Below are positions 1 to 13,298 of a DNA stretch of 64,000 bases, one piece after another. How positions within the stretch are numbered: position 1 is the stretch's first letter; the number at the start of each line of letters is the position of its first letter. A model generated the notes under the pieces. That model saw only the letters and a program-made list of their open reading frames with translations, did no database searches and had not been told where the DNA came from. The stretch comes from Leifsonia aquatica H1aii. Its GTDB lineage: Bacteria; Actinomycetota; Actinomycetes; Actinomycetales; Microbacteriaceae. Made by a program: the position numbers and the translations under genes. The DNA lies in contig NZ_AYMR01000001.1 in assembly GCF_000633535.1 (NCBI RefSeq), forward strand, positions 186,001 through 250,000. Reading direction: 5' to 3'.

Positions 1-495
1 GTCGACGACCGCCCCGTGACCGGGCCGCCCGACATCGCCGCGCTCACTCCGGGCTGGGTGACACCCGTGCTCCTGCTCCTCGTGCTGGTGTTCGTGGCTG
101 CAGCCGTCTGGCGCGGGCGCCGGTTCGGGCCGCTCGTCGTCGAGAACCTCCCCGTCGTGGTCCGCGCGGGCGAGACCCGCGAGGGCCGGGCCCGGCTCTA
201 CCAGCGGTCCTCCGCCCGCGTGCGCGCGGTCGACGCCCTGCGGGTCGGCGCCATCGGTCGTCTCGCCACCCTCGTCGGCCTCCCGCGCACGGCGAGCACG
301 ATCGAGGTCGCCGACGCGGTCGCCGCGCTCGTGCGTCGGGATCGCCTGCGGGTGCGCGCGATCCTCCTCGACGACCTCCCCCGCACCGACGGCGACCTCA
401 TCGCCCTCTCCGACCACCTCGCGGAGCTCGAACGAGCCACCGCCGCCGCCGTCTCCCCCGCCGCAGCGGGCCCGACCGGAAGAATGGAGCCATGA
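1..495 (+). CDS. DUF4350-type membrane protein, C-terminal part
   Basis: The reading frame is open from base 1, so the gene almost certainly begins outside the window; a GTG at 16 is only an internal candidate start. What remains shows one hydrophobic membrane segment (about 20 residues, rich in V and L, shortly after the GTG) followed by a basic RRGRRFGPL stretch and a soluble alpha-helical tail. The tail, with its ENLPVVVRAGETREGRARLYQR stretch reading 'ENLPVVVRAGETREG', resembles the end of DUF4350 proteins. Context supports this: it overlaps the MoxR gene by ATGA (492-495) and is followed by DUF58, SpoIIM and RDD genes, the usual company of DUF4350 in actinobacteria (Rv3691-Rv3695 in M. 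tuberculosis). Function unknown; probably part of an envelope-linked MoxR chaperone system. Confidence 0.75.
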   Translation, partial: VDDRPVTGPPDIAALTPGWVTPVLLLLVLVFVAAAVWRGRRFGPLVVENLPVVVRAGETREGRARLYQRSSARVRAVDALRVGAIGRLATLVGLPRTASTIEVADAVAALVRRDRLRVRAILLDDLPRTDGDLIALSDHLAELERATAAAVSPAAAGPTGRMEP

Positions 496-1493
496 CCGAC
501 GTCACGACCGGAGTCCCCGCACATCCCTCGCCCCCGACGGACGCCGCCGCCCTGAGGCAGACGCTCGCGCGGGTGCGCACCGAGGTCGGCAAGGCGGTCG
601 TCGGACAGGACGGCGCCGTCACCGGCCTGATCATCGCGCTGCTCGCACGCGGACACGTGCTGCTGGAGGGGGTGCCCGGTGTCGCGAAGACGCTGCTGGT
701 GCGCTCGCTCAGCCATGCGCTCAGCCTCGACACCAAGCGCGTGCAGTTCACCCCCGACCTGATGCCCGGCGACGTGACCGGCTCCCTCGTCTACGACGCG
801 CAGACCGGAGGTTTCGTCTTCCGCGAAGGACCGGTGTTCACCAACATCCTCCTGGCGGACGAGATCAACCGCACTCCCCCGAAGACCCAGTCGGCGCTGC
901 TGGAGGCGATGGAGGAGCGCCAGGTGAGCGTCGACGGCGTGAGCCGCCGCCTGCCGGACCCGTTCATCGTCGCCGCCACCCAGAACCCGATCGAGTACGA
1001 GGGCACCTACACCCTCCCCGAGGCCCAGCTCGACCGGTTCCTGCTCAAGCTCACGCTCGACGTGCCGGAGCGGGAGACCGAGGTGGAGGTCCTGCGCCGC
1101 CACGCCGCGGGCTTCAACCCGCGCGACCTCGCCGGGGCCGGGGTGACACCGGTGCTGTCGGCCGCGGAGCTCGCGGCCGCACGCGACTCCGCCGCCGCCG
1201 TCGGAGCGAACGCCGACGTCCTCGCCTACATCGTCGACCTCGCCCGCGCCACGCGGCAGAGCCCGTCGGTGCGCCTCGGCGTGAGCCCCCGCGGCACCAC
1301 CGCACTCCTCGCCGCGGCCAAGGCCTGGGCCTGGCTGTCGGGATACGAGTCGATCACGCCGGACCACGTCCAGGCGATGCTCGTCCCGGTCTGGCGGCAC
1401 CGTATCCAGCTGCGCCCGGAGGCCGAGCTCGAGGGCGTGGGCGCCGATGCGATCCTGCGCTCGATCGTGCAGCAGGTCCAGGTCCCGATCTAG
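492..1493 (+). CDS. MoxR family AAA+ ATPase
   Basis: A 333-residue AAA+ ATPase of the MoxR type. The Walker A loop GVPGVAKT is at residues 60-67, Walker B (ILLADEINR) near 118-126, and the sensor-1 stretch VAATQNP follows near 160; the C-terminal lid domain is complete, and the length is normal for the family. MoxR proteins act as chaperones that mature or load partner proteins, usually with a von Willebrand or DUF58 protein encoded next door, which is the case here. The start codon overlaps the stop of the preceding DUF4350 gene (ATGA), and DUF58 begins 6 bases after its stop, so the three are surely one transcript. The substrate cannot be read from the sequence. Confidence 0.95.
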   Translation: MTDVTTGVPAHPSPPTDAAALRQTLARVRTEVGKAVVGQDGAVTGLIIALLARGHVLLEGVPGVAKTLLVRSLSHALSLDTKRVQFTPDLMPGDVTGSLVYDAQTGGFVFREGPVFTNILLADEINRTPPKTQSALLEAMEERQVSVDGVSRRLPDPFIVAATQNPIEYEGTYTLPEAQLDRFLLKLTLDVPERETEVEVLRRHAAGFNPRDLAGAGVTPVLSAAELAAARDSAAAVGANADVLAYIVDLARATRQSPSVRLGVSPRGTTALLAAAKAWAWLSGYESITPDHVQAMLVPVWRHRIQLRPEAELEGVGADAILRSIVQQVQVPI

Positions 1494-1499
1494 CCCGCC

Positions 1500-2831
1500 A
1501 TGACCGTATCCGGACGTTTCGTCGCCCTGCTCGCGCTCGGGGTCGTCCCCGTCGTCCTGCTGGGCGGCGCGGCCGAAGCCGCCTACGCGGCCCTCGGCGG
1601 CTGGGTCGCGCTCTGCCTCGGCCTGGGGTTCGTCGACCTGTCGATCGCGGCCTCACCGCGGCGGGTGGTGCTCTCGCGGTCCGTTCCCGGCCGGGTCCGG
1701 CTCGGAGCGGAGGCGGTCGCGGAGCTGACCGTCACCAACACCGGGCGCCGGACGCTCCGGGGCACGGTCCGCGACGCCTGGGAGCCCTCCGCCGGAGCCG
1801 CACCGTCCCGGCAGCCGCTCGTCCTTCCGGCCGGCGAGCGACGGCGCCTGAACGTCACGCTGCGGCCCTGGCGCCGCGGGGAGCGCCGGGTCGCTCAGGT
1901 CACGGTGCGCGCATGGGGCCCGCTCCATCTCTGGGCACGCCAGGCGACCCTCGCCGCTCCCGGGCGCATCCGGGTGCTTCCGCCGTTCTCGTCCCGCAAG
2001 CATCTGCCGTCTCGCCTGGCCCGGCTGCGCGAGCTCGACGGGACCACGAGCGTGCTCCTGCGCGGACAGGGCACCGAGTTCGACTCGCTGCGCGAGTACG
2101 TCCGCGGCGACGACGTGCGCTCGATCGACTGGCGCGCGACGGCGCGTCGGCACGATCCGACCGGTGGCAGTGGAGCGCGCGTCATGGTGCGCACCTGGCG
2201 CCCCGAGCGCGACCGCCGCGTGGTGCTCGTCGTCGACACGGCGCGCACCTCGGCGGCGCGGATCGGAGACGAGCCGCGGATCGACACCGCATTCGAGGCG
2301 TCCCTGCTCCTCGCCGCCCTCGCGACGCGCGCGGGGGACCGCGTCGACTTCCTCGCCTACGACCGCGTCGTGCGCGGCCGGGTGCACGGCGCGAACGGCC
2401 CCGAACTCCTCTCGCGGATGGTCGACGCCATGGCGACCGTCGATCCCGCGCTGATCGAGATGGACTGGTCGGCCGTGCCCGCCCAGGTCTCCGCGATGAC
2501 CAGCCAGCGCTCGCTCGTCGTCCTTCTGACCTCCCTCGACGCCGCCGGCGCCTCCCGCGGCCTGCTGTCCGTGCTCCCCCAACTCACCCGCAAGCATCTC
2601 GTCGTCGTGGCGAGCGTCACCGACCCGGAGACGCTGGTCGCCGCCGGGGAACGGACCGATCGCACGGAGGTCTACCGCGCCGCGGCGGCCGAGCGCTCGC
2701 TCCTCGACCTCAGCCGGGTCAGCGCCGCGGTGCACCGGCTGGGCGGCGACGTCGTGACCGGTTCGCCCGAGGACCTGCCGCCCGCGCTCGCCGACCGGTA
2801 CCTCGCCCTGAAGGCGGCCGGACGCCTCTGA
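1500..2831 (+). CDS. DUF58 domain-containing protein
   Basis: A 443-residue protein with two membrane helices at the N-terminus (roughly residues 8-45) and a long soluble region. The DUF58 signature lies in the middle: GQGTEFDSLREYVRGDDVR followed by SIDWRATARR. Further on, VVLVVDTARTS resembles the metal-binding start of a von Willebrand A fold. DUF58 proteins are the standard partners of MoxR ATPases, and this gene follows MoxR by 6 bases. The operon probably ends here: the next gene (SpoIIM) converges on it, with 32 bases between the two stops that contain a short GC hairpin (GCGCGG/CCGCGC, 2847-2863) but no T-run. The molecular role is unknown; a cell-envelope or cell-division link is inferred from mycobacterial relatives. 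Confidence 0.9.
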   Translation: MTVSGRFVALLALGVVPVVLLGGAAEAAYAALGGWVALCLGLGFVDLSIAASPRRVVLSRSVPGRVRLGAEAVAELTVTNTGRRTLRGTVRDAWEPSAGAAPSRQPLVLPAGERRRLNVTLRPWRRGERRVAQVTVRAWGPLHLWARQATLAAPGRIRVLPPFSSRKHLPSRLARLRELDGTTSVLLRGQGTEFDSLREYVRGDDVRSIDWRATARRHDPTGGSGARVMVRTWRPERDRRVVLVVDTARTSAARIGDEPRIDTAFEASLLLAALATRAGDRVDFLAYDRVVRGRVHGANGPELLSRMVDAMATVDPALIEMDWSAVPAQVSAMTSQRSLVVLLTSLDAAGASRGLLSVLPQLTRKHLVVVASVTDPETLVAAGERTDRTEVYRAAAAERSLLDLSRVSAAVHRLGGDVVTGSPEDLPPALADRYLALKAAGRL

Positions 2832-2863
2832 ACCGTGGGTCCGCCCGCGCGGTTCCCCCGCGC

Positions 2864-3859
2864 TCAGCCGGCGACGATGCGGCGGGCGCCCGCGTCGAAC
2901 TCGGCGAGGTCGCCCGTCTCCCCCAGCCGCACGGCGCGCCGTCCGACGACGAGCATGTAGAACAGGAACGCGGCGAGCGCGAGCGCGCCGATCGTGATCT
3001 TCGCCCAGACCGGCAGCGCGGACGGCGTCACGAAACCTTCGATCAGACCGGAGACGAAGAGGCTGATCGCGCAGCCGACCGCGACGGTGAAGAGGGCGCG
3101 GCCGTCTTCGGCGAGCGCCTGAGCGCGCGTGCGCGCCCCCGGGGCGATCCACGCCCAGAAGATGCGCAGGCCGGCCGCGGCGGCCACGAAGACGCTGGTG
3201 AGCTCCAGGAGGCCGTGCGGCAGGATGTAGGCGAACATCACGTCGCCGCGCCCGTACGCGAACATCACCCCGGCGGCGGTCCCCACCCCGACCGCATTCT
3301 GGATGACGACGTACGGGACCCAGAGCCCGGTGATGCCGAAGGCGATGCACTGGGCGGCGATCCAGGCGTTGTTGGTCCACACCTGGCCGGCGAACGAGGC
3401 CGCCGGGTTGTTCGAGTAGTAGTCGATGAACGTGTGGTCGACGTACTGCCGCAGGTTCGCGTCGCTGCCCAGGTTGCGCAGGACGTCCGGATTCCCGGAG
3501 ATCCAGAGGGCGTACAGGGTCGCGATGACGATCGTCGCCAGGGCGACCGCGAGCACGATCCAGCGGATGCGGTAGAGCGCGGCGGGTAGCTCGAGGGCGA
3601 AGAAGCGCGGGATCTGCGCGAACAGGTTCGCTCCCGCCCCGGTGAAACGGAGACGTGCGGCGGAGAGCGTGAGCGACAGCCGGTCGCCCACCGCGGTCGA
3701 GCCGGCGCTCGTCTGGATCGCCGAGAGATCGGCCGCGCCCGCCTGGTACAGGTCGATCAGCTCGTCGGCGTCGCTGCCGTCCAGGCGCCCCTTCTTCGCC
3801 AGCTGGGCCAGCCGGTCCCAGTCGGCGCTGCGCGCTGCGGTGTATGCGTCGAGATCCAT
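2864..3859 (-). CDS. stage II sporulation protein M (SpoIIM) family membrane protein
   Basis: A 331-residue polytopic protein. The N-terminal 90 residues are soluble and helical (MDLDAYTAARSADWDRLAQL is typical of actinobacterial members); about six membrane helices follow, with the conserved FAYILPHGLLELTSVFVAAA stretch of the SpoIIM/DUF95 family near residues 205-225. In Bacillus SpoIIM belongs to a peptidoglycan hydrolase complex; in non-sporulating actinobacteria the family sits with MoxR/DUF58/RDD and its role is undefined. It is transcribed divergently from the RDD gene with only 17 bases between the two start codons, so the two share a tiny promoter region and the transcripts are probably leaderless. 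Confidence 0.9.
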   Translation of the reverse strand: MDLDAYTAARSADWDRLAQLAKKGRLDGSDADELIDLYQAGAADLSAIQTSAGSTAVGDRLSLTLSAARLRFTGAGANLFAQIPRFFALELPAALYRIRWIVLAVALATIVIATLYALWISGNPDVLRNLGSDANLRQYVDHTFIDYYSNNPAASFAGQVWTNNAWIAAQCIAFGITGLWVPYVVIQNAVGVGTAAGVMFAYGRGDVMFAYILPHGLLELTSVFVAAAAGLRIFWAWIAPGARTRAQALAEDGRALFTVAVGCAISLFVSGLIEGFVTPSALPVWAKITIGALALAAFLFYMLVVGRRAVRLGETGDLAEFDAGARRIVAG

Positions 3860-3863
3860 CTGC

Positions 3864-3873
3864 TTGAATGATA
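3864..3873. promoter_or_regulatory. overlapping divergent leaderless promoters (SpoIIM / RDD)
   Basis: The 17 bases between the divergent ATG codons hold two overlapping -10-like hexamers. On the minus strand TATCAT (3868-3873) is 8 bases before the SpoIIM ATG. On the plus strand TTGAAT (3864-3869) is 7 bases before the RDD ATG at 3877. There is no room for a ribosome binding site on either side. The spacing is what leaderless actinobacterial genes show; this is inferred, with no transcript data. Confidence 0.5.
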
Positions 3874-3876
3874 GCC

Positions 3877-4716
3877 ATGACGGCAGCGACGGACGCGTTC
3901 CCGCAGCCGGTCGAGCGCGAACTGGTGACCGGCGAGGCCGTCACCCTCGACGTCAAACCGGCCAGCTACATCCTGCGCGCGGCGGGGACGTTCATCGACT
4001 GGGTCGTCTACATGCTGGTCATGCTCGGCTGCGTGCTGCTGCTCGTCTCGACCGGTGGCGGCCTCGACGAGGCCCTGGTGCGTGCGCTGGTCATCCTGAT
4101 CCTGGTGCTGGGGATGGTCGTCCTGCCGATGACCGTCGAGCTGGCCTCCCGCGGTCGATCGCTCGGCAAGCTCGCCGTGGGCGCCCGCATCGTGCGCGAC
4201 GACGGCGGCGCGATCGGCTTCCGCCACGCGTTCATCCGGGCCCTGGTCGGCGTGCTGGAGATCTTCATGACCGTCGGCGGGATCGCGGCGCTCACCGGGC
4301 TGCTGAACGCCCGCTCCAAGCGGTTGGGCGACCTGCTGGCCGGCACGTACAGCCAGCTGGTGCGCGTGCCCGCACCCCGCCCGCTCGACCTCTACCTGTC
4401 CCCGCTGCTCGTCGGCTGGGCCGAGACGGCCGACGTCGGTCGCCTCCCGGACCGGCTCTCGCGCCGGATCGCGCAATTCGTCCGCCAGGCCCCGCAGCTC
4501 ACGCCCGCCGCCCGCTTCGGGCTCAGCACCGAGCTGGCGCGCGAGGCCAGCGCCTTCGTGTCGCCACTCCCCTCGGTGGACGCCGAGACCTTCCTCGTGG
4601 GAGTGGCGCTCCTGCGCCGGCGGCGCGACGCCCAGGGGCTCGCCCTCGAGCAGCAGCGACTGGATCGTCTGTCGCCGGTGCTCGACGGGCTCCCGCACGA
4701 CTTCCCCGATCGCTAG
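3877..4716 (+). CDS. RDD family membrane protein
   Basis: A 279-residue protein. The RDD domain occupies about residues 25-165: an N-terminal arginine in YILRAAGTFIDWVVYM, two hydrophobic helices, and the RGRSLGKLAVGARIVRDDG motif that follows the second helix, then a third helix. The last 110 residues are soluble with no recognisable domain. The start was set at ATG 3877 because a -10-like TTGAAT is 7 bases upstream; ATG 3868 in the same frame would add three residues. It is divergent to SpoIIM and followed after 8 bases by the cyclase-family gene. RDD proteins are of largely unknown function; some are transport-related. Confidence 0.9.
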   Translation: MTAATDAFPQPVERELVTGEAVTLDVKPASYILRAAGTFIDWVVYMLVMLGCVLLLVSTGGGLDEALVRALVILILVLGMVVLPMTVELASRGRSLGKLAVGARIVRDDGGAIGFRHAFIRALVGVLEIFMTVGGIAALTGLLNARSKRLGDLLAGTYSQLVRVPAPRPLDLYLSPLLVGWAETADVGRLPDRLSRRIAQFVRQAPQLTPAARFGLSTELAREASAFVSPLPSVDAETFLVGVALLRRRRDAQGLALEQQRLDRLSPVLDGLPHDFPDR

Positions 4717-4724
4717 GAGCACCC

Positions 4725-5648
4725 GTGGCCGAGAGCACCCCCGTCGACTACCGCGCCCATTTCGACGCGACCGTGTCGTTCGTGAACGGCGGCGGGCTCA
4801 GCACCGAAGGATTCCGCCTGGATCTTCCCGCGGCCGATGTCGCGGAGGATGAGATCGCGCGCCTGTTCGTCCAGCACCTGGGGCTGGCCCTGGTGAGCGA
4901 CGTCCGTCTCGAGCAGCTGAGCATCGTCGAGGAGCAGCATCGCGGCAGTCGCGGCGTCCACACCGCCGGCGACGGCACGGAGGACCGGGAGCGGCGGATC
5001 GTGGATCTCAGCCATCGCATCCGTGCCGGGCTCATCACGTATCCCGGACTGCCGGCACCGGTCATCACCCCGCACCTCACCCGGGAGGACTCCCGCCTGC
5101 GCTACGCGCCGGGCACGGAGTTCGCGATGGATGTGATCACCATGATCGGGAACACCGGCACCTACCTCGACAGCCCCTTCCACCGGTACGCGGACGGCGG
5201 CGATCTGGCCTCGCTGGACCTGTCGACCCTGGTGGGACTGCGTGCGGAGGTCGTGCACGTGGCCGACGCCGAGAGCCGCGGGGTCCCCGCCGCGGTCTTC
5301 TTCGACCGCGACGTCGCCGGTGCGGCCGTGCTCGTCCACACCGGCTGGGACGTCCATTTCGGGACGCCCGCCTACGCGACAGGCGCGCCCCATCTGACCG
5401 CGGAGGCGGCGGCCTACCTGGCCGAGCAGGGGGCCGTGCTGGTCGGGATCGACTCGCTCAACATCGACGACACCGAGACCGACGGCGCGCGCCCGGTCCA
5501 CTCGCTGCTCCTCGCCGCCGGTGTGCACGTGGTCGAGCACCTCACCGCGCTCGGGGAGCTCCCCGCCCGCGGGGCCCGCTTCACCGCCGCCCCGCCCGCC
5601 GTCGAGGGGTTCGGCACGTTCCCCGTCAGGGCGTTCGCCGAGTTCTGA
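4725..5648 (+). CDS. cyclase/kynurenine formamidase-like hydrolase with extra N-terminal domain
   Basis: A 307-residue protein. Residues 90-305 form a cyclase-family (PF04199-like) domain: it starts with IVDLSHRI, has the core motif GNTGTYLDSPFH at 142-153 and ends with the PVHSLLLAAGVHVVEHL stretch. The first 85 residues are an additional domain with the NGGGLSTEGFRLDLP pattern. The GTG start is fixed by AGGAG at 4715-4719, five bases upstream. In characterised family members (KynB, isatin hydrolase) the motif HxGTHxD supplies metal ligands; here the two histidines are N143 and Y147, while D149, H153 and the later H and E remain. The substrate is unknown and a normal metal-dependent hydrolase reaction is not assured. 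It follows the RDD gene by 8 bases and converges on the GNAT gene. Confidence 0.8.
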   Translation: MAESTPVDYRAHFDATVSFVNGGGLSTEGFRLDLPAADVAEDEIARLFVQHLGLALVSDVRLEQLSIVEEQHRGSRGVHTAGDGTEDRERRIVDLSHRIRAGLITYPGLPAPVITPHLTREDSRLRYAPGTEFAMDVITMIGNTGTYLDSPFHRYADGGDLASLDLSTLVGLRAEVVHVADAESRGVPAAVFFDRDVAGAAVLVHTGWDVHFGTPAYATGAPHLTAEAAAYLAEQGAVLVGIDSLNIDDTETDGARPVHSLLLAAGVHVVEHLTALGELPARGARFTAAPPAVEGFGTFPVRAFAEF

Positions 5649-5654
5649 TCGCCC

Positions 5655-6202
5655 TCAGTCGTGCAGGATGCGCTGGAACAGCACGTGGTCCTGCCAGCGC
5701 CCGGCGATCTGCAGGTAATGCGGTGCGACGCCGATCCGTTCGAACCCCGCGCGGGTCAGCACCGACTGCGATGCGTGGTTGGCCAGCAGGGTTGCGGCCT
5801 GGACCCGGTGCAGGCCGAGGCCCCGTGCGGCATCCAGCACCGCTGTGAGAGCCGCTGACGCCAGCCCCTTGCCGGTGTGGGCCCGGTCGAGCCAGTATCC
5901 GACCATCGCACTCTGAAATGCTCCGCGGACGATGTCGCTGAGGTCGATCCCGCCGGCGATCTCGTCGCCGTCGACCAGCACGAGCGGCAGCCCGGCATCC
6001 CGTTCCCGGAGTGCGAGCAGCTCACGCGTACGCGCGAGCTGCCCCTCCGGCGTGAAGAAGTCCTCCGTGCGGGTGGGGTCCCACGGGGCGAGGTGGCCGC
6101 GGTTGCGGACGTAGGCCGCGGCGAGCTCCGCGGAGTCCTCCTCCCGGCGCACGCGCAAGTTGAGGCCGCCGGGAAGCTCGTGGTCGCTGAATTCGATCGT
6201 CA

Positions 6203-6203
<1 letters not shown>
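5655..6203 (-). CDS. GNAT family N-acetyltransferase (RimJ/RimL type)
   Basis: A 182-residue acetyltransferase. It carries the GNAT core: beta strands around GLPLVLVDGDEIAGGIDLSDI, the acetyl-CoA loop GYWLDRAHTGKGLASAAL (positions near 112-130, with the R/Q-x-x-G-x-G/A idea kept as HTGKGLA) and the C-terminal GLHRVQAATLLANHASQSV plus AGFERIG typical of RimJ/RimL relatives that acetylate ribosomal or other protein N-termini. The ATG at 6203 overlaps the stop codon of ahcY (TGATG), so it is very likely translated from the ahcY transcript. The substrate is not visible. Its 3' end converges on the cyclase gene with a 6-base gap. Confidence 0.88.
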
Positions 6204-7687
<1,484 letters not shown>

Positions 7688-7728
7688 GGGACCATTCTCG
7701 CATTGCCCGCCTGCAACCGGGCGCTCGA

Positions 7729-7757
7729 TGACGTCGGATCGATCCGGACGGACGTCA
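7729..7757. other. imperfect inverted repeat between DUF3499 stop and ahcY
   Basis: TGACGTC (7729-7735) and GACGTCA (7751-7757) are perfect inverted arms around a self-complementary CGGATCGATCCG core (7735-7746). It overlaps the DUF3499 stop codon and lies about 40-70 bases upstream of the ahcY start. It could be a terminator stem for DUF3499 (there is no T-run) or a protein-binding site for ahcY control. Seen directly; function not known. Confidence 0.35.
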
Positions 7758-7976
7758 GGTGCCGTGGCCGACTTCGCCGAACACCTCGTGCCGCACGATG
7801 CTCCAGCCCTGGGGAGCGGACAACCGCTCGGCGTGGATGGCGCACAGGTCGTAGGTGTGCGGCTCGTGCGAGAGGCTCAGCGGTCCGAGGACGGCCATCG
7901 AGTCCGCATAGACGTAGGTGAGCGTCGAGACGGCGTCGCGCGGGCACGCGACACGGGAACACGGACGGCTCAACAT
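7755..7976 (-). CDS. DUF3499 family protein (short)
   Basis: A 73-residue protein of the actinobacterial DUF3499 family. It shows the family core: [20 protein letters not shown], a [21 protein letters not shown] segment and the end GWSIVRHE. Cysteines at CSxxAC and DLCxxHA form a likely zinc site. The start at ATG 7976 is supported by a TAGTCT -10 box 7 bases upstream (7984-7989), so the mRNA is probably leaderless; longer starts would run into the divergent gene. It is divergent from the zincin-like gene, exactly as Rv3258c is from Rv3259 in M. tuberculosis. It is shorter than many family members because the charged C-terminal tail is missing. Function unknown. Confidence 0.85.
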   Translation of the reverse strand: MLSRPCSRVACPRDAVSTLTYVYADSMAVLGPLSLSHEPHTYDLCAIHAERLSAPQGWSIVRHEVFGEVGHGT

Positions 7977-7983
7977 CGGGCTC

Positions 7984-8012
7984 AGACTACCCGAGCCCGT
8001 CCGACGTAGGAT
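7984..8012. promoter_or_regulatory. divergent leaderless promoters (DUF3499 / zincin-like)
   Basis: Minus-strand TAGTCT (7984-7989) is 7 bases before the DUF3499 ATG; plus-strand TAGGAT (8007-8012) is 6 bases before the ATG at 8019. Both match TANNNT at the distance expected when transcription begins at the start codon. No -35 hexamer is obvious. Confidence 0.6.
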
Positions 8013-8018
8013 GGCGAC

Positions 8019-8462
8019 ATGCCCCGCAATCGCCGCACCAGCAGCCAGCCCCCGGCCACCAGCCGCTGGCGCAGCCGGCACGGCCGCGGGGCGCGGGGCC
8101 CGGTCACCGGACCGCACCTGCCGATGCTGCAGAACCGCATCGACTTCTTCGACATGACCATCGCCTCCACCGCCGACTACCTCAAGGGCGTCTGGCCGGA
8201 AGAACTGGCCGACGTGCACATCGAGGTCGCTGCGACGCCGATCGGCAACACCGGGACCGACGGGGTGGACCGTTGGCGGGTCGACCACTCCCGCCGTCGC
8301 ATCGTCTTCTACCGCGTGCCGATCCAGCGGCTGACCAAGCTGCACCGCGAGGACGACGCGCACCGGCGGATGTACATCGAGGGGTGCGTGTTCCGCGCTG
8401 TCGCCGAACTGCTGGGCAAGGACCCGTGGGATCTGGCTCCCGACCGGTTCCGTCACTTCTGA
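8019..8462 (+). CDS. zincin-like metallopeptidase family protein, degenerate active site
   Basis: A 147-residue protein related to the actinobacterial metallopeptidase-like family that includes Rv3259. The first 35 residues are basic and probably disordered (MPRNRRTSSQPPATSRWRSR). The core contains PEELADVHIEVAATPIGN, RRRIVFYRVPIQRLTKL and a final YIEGCVFRAVAELLGKDPWDL helix. In active zincins this helix carries HExxH; here the histidine position is isoleucine (IE), and the second histidine is also absent, so peptidase activity is doubtful. The gene order with DUF3499 and, further on, WhiB is conserved across actinobacteria. The start is supported by TAGGAT 6 bases upstream. Function unknown. 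Confidence 0.75.
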   Translation: MPRNRRTSSQPPATSRWRSRHGRGARGPVTGPHLPMLQNRIDFFDMTIASTADYLKGVWPEELADVHIEVAATPIGNTGTDGVDRWRVDHSRRRIVFYRVPIQRLTKLHREDDAHRRMYIEGCVFRAVAELLGKDPWDLAPDRFRHF

Positions 8463-8475
8463 GGCCGGACGCCGC

Positions 8476-9898
8476 CTAGCGCGGGTAGACCTCGATCGCC
8501 GAGGCGAGGGGTCCGGGCGGCTCGAGCGCGAATGAGCTGGTCGCGCCGTCCGCGGCGAAGCTGATGCTGCCGCGCAACCCGTCCGTGCCCGAGACCGTGT
8601 ACCGGCCCGCGTGCAGGTTGACGTTCGCCGCCCCCTCGGCGGGTACGACGAGCTTCGTGGGCGACCCGCCCGACGCCTGCACGGTGACCGTGCGGTCCTG
8701 CTCCGCGGCGTTCGCGAGGTGCAGGGTGGCCCCCGGACCGTTGGGGACGGCCGCGAGGAGGGTACGGCCGAGCGGCGGTGACGAGACGAACCACGCGAAG
8801 TCGCGCGTCTTCGAGCCGATCACGGACGTTCGCGCGGCGGCGACCACCGGCACGGACGAATTGACCGTGACCGTGTAGCTGCCGTCCTTGAGACCGTCGA
8901 GCGGGATCTCGGCGACGTGGCCCGCCTTCACGGTCTGCGCGTGGGAGGTGCCGGCGGACGTGCCCTCCTCCCCCACGACGCCGACGGTGATGTCGGCATC
9001 GGTCTCGCCGGGGACGAAGACGCGCAGCGCGGGATACTCCACCCCCACGTTCTCGCCGGACTCGCCCGCCGTCACGGCGGCGAGGCTGGCGATCGTCATG
9101 CCCGAGATGATCTGCTGGCGGGCGGGGGCACCGGTGCCGCCGGTGAGTTCGACGCCCTGCGGTTGGATCCCCTGCTCGAAGCTCTGCTGCATCGTGGCGA
9201 CGACCTCCCCACCGGAGGTCTGCACGCGCACGACCGGCGCGGCGGCCGCGGGGGCGAGCCCGGCGAGCGGGACCACCTTCTGCCCCCCGGCCGGCACGGT
9301 GATCCCGCTCGCCCCTGGCGCGCTCACGGTCCCGGTCTCGGTGTAGAGGGAGAGGGAGACGGTCGCGTCCACTGCGGTCGGATTGGCGAGCAGGATCAGG
9401 CTCGTCTGGCCCAGCGAGGTCGACCCCGCCACGAGCCAGGTGTCGGCGGAGGGCTCGGCGCAGTCCACCGCCGCGAGGCCGGCGAGGTCGTCCGAGGTCA
9501 CCATCTGGAGCTGGGCGCCGGCGAACAGCGGGGGCGTCTTCGCTCCCTGCGGGGTGGCGACCGTCAATGTCTGCGGGGCCTGGCCGGAGGAATCGGCGCT
9601 CGAGTCGGCCTTCAGGTCCGTGACGGTGACGTCGGGGCCGTCGGTACCGTAGCTGACGGAGGGCCGACCGAGGGGGCTCGCCTGGGTGGCAGCGCCGGAA
9701 TCCGCCGCGAGGGCGAGGACGGGACCGGGGCAGACCCGTTGCTGGTCGGCGGCGACGGGGTGCACCGTCTTCACCGGCGCGCTGATCGCGAACTGGGGGA
9801 GCGGGAGCAGCGTCGCGCCGCCGATCGCCACGACCGCGACGCCTGCGCCGATGAGGCCGCCGAGCGCGCGAGCGCCGATCCGGGCGATTCCACGTCGG

Positions 9899-9906
<8 letters not shown>
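8476..9906 (-). CDS. DUF5719 family secreted/anchored protein
   Basis: A 476-residue protein with a basic N-terminus (MADRRGIARIG) and one hydrophobic segment at about residues 12-36 (LIGAGVAVVAIGGATLLPL), which would be a signal anchor. The rest is extracellular, rich in A, G, T, S and V, with repeated beta-type segments such as NPTAVDATVSLSLYTETG and AVPNGPGATLHLANAAEQD, the pattern of DUF5719 proteins. Its start overlaps the end of the large GT2 gene by 8 bases, so the two are cotranscribed and translated together; the same pair occurs downstream of whiB in other actinobacteria. Probably part of envelope glycan metabolism, but no reaction is known. Confidence 0.82.
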
Positions 9907-13225
<3,319 letters not shown>

Positions 13226-13298
13226 CGGGAGTCAGCCTAGGTCGGGGTCACGCCGATCCCGGTAGTGTCTCGGGCGCGGCGCGCATTCGACGGGAGGT

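Noticed and set aside
2847-2863. Terminator between DUF58 and SpoIIM
   Set aside because: The GC hairpin has only six pairs and no T-run, so it was not listed as a feature.
7688-7754. Possible SAM or SAH riboswitch before ahcY
   Set aside because: The gap is only 67 bases and shows no conserved riboswitch core, only an inverted repeat.
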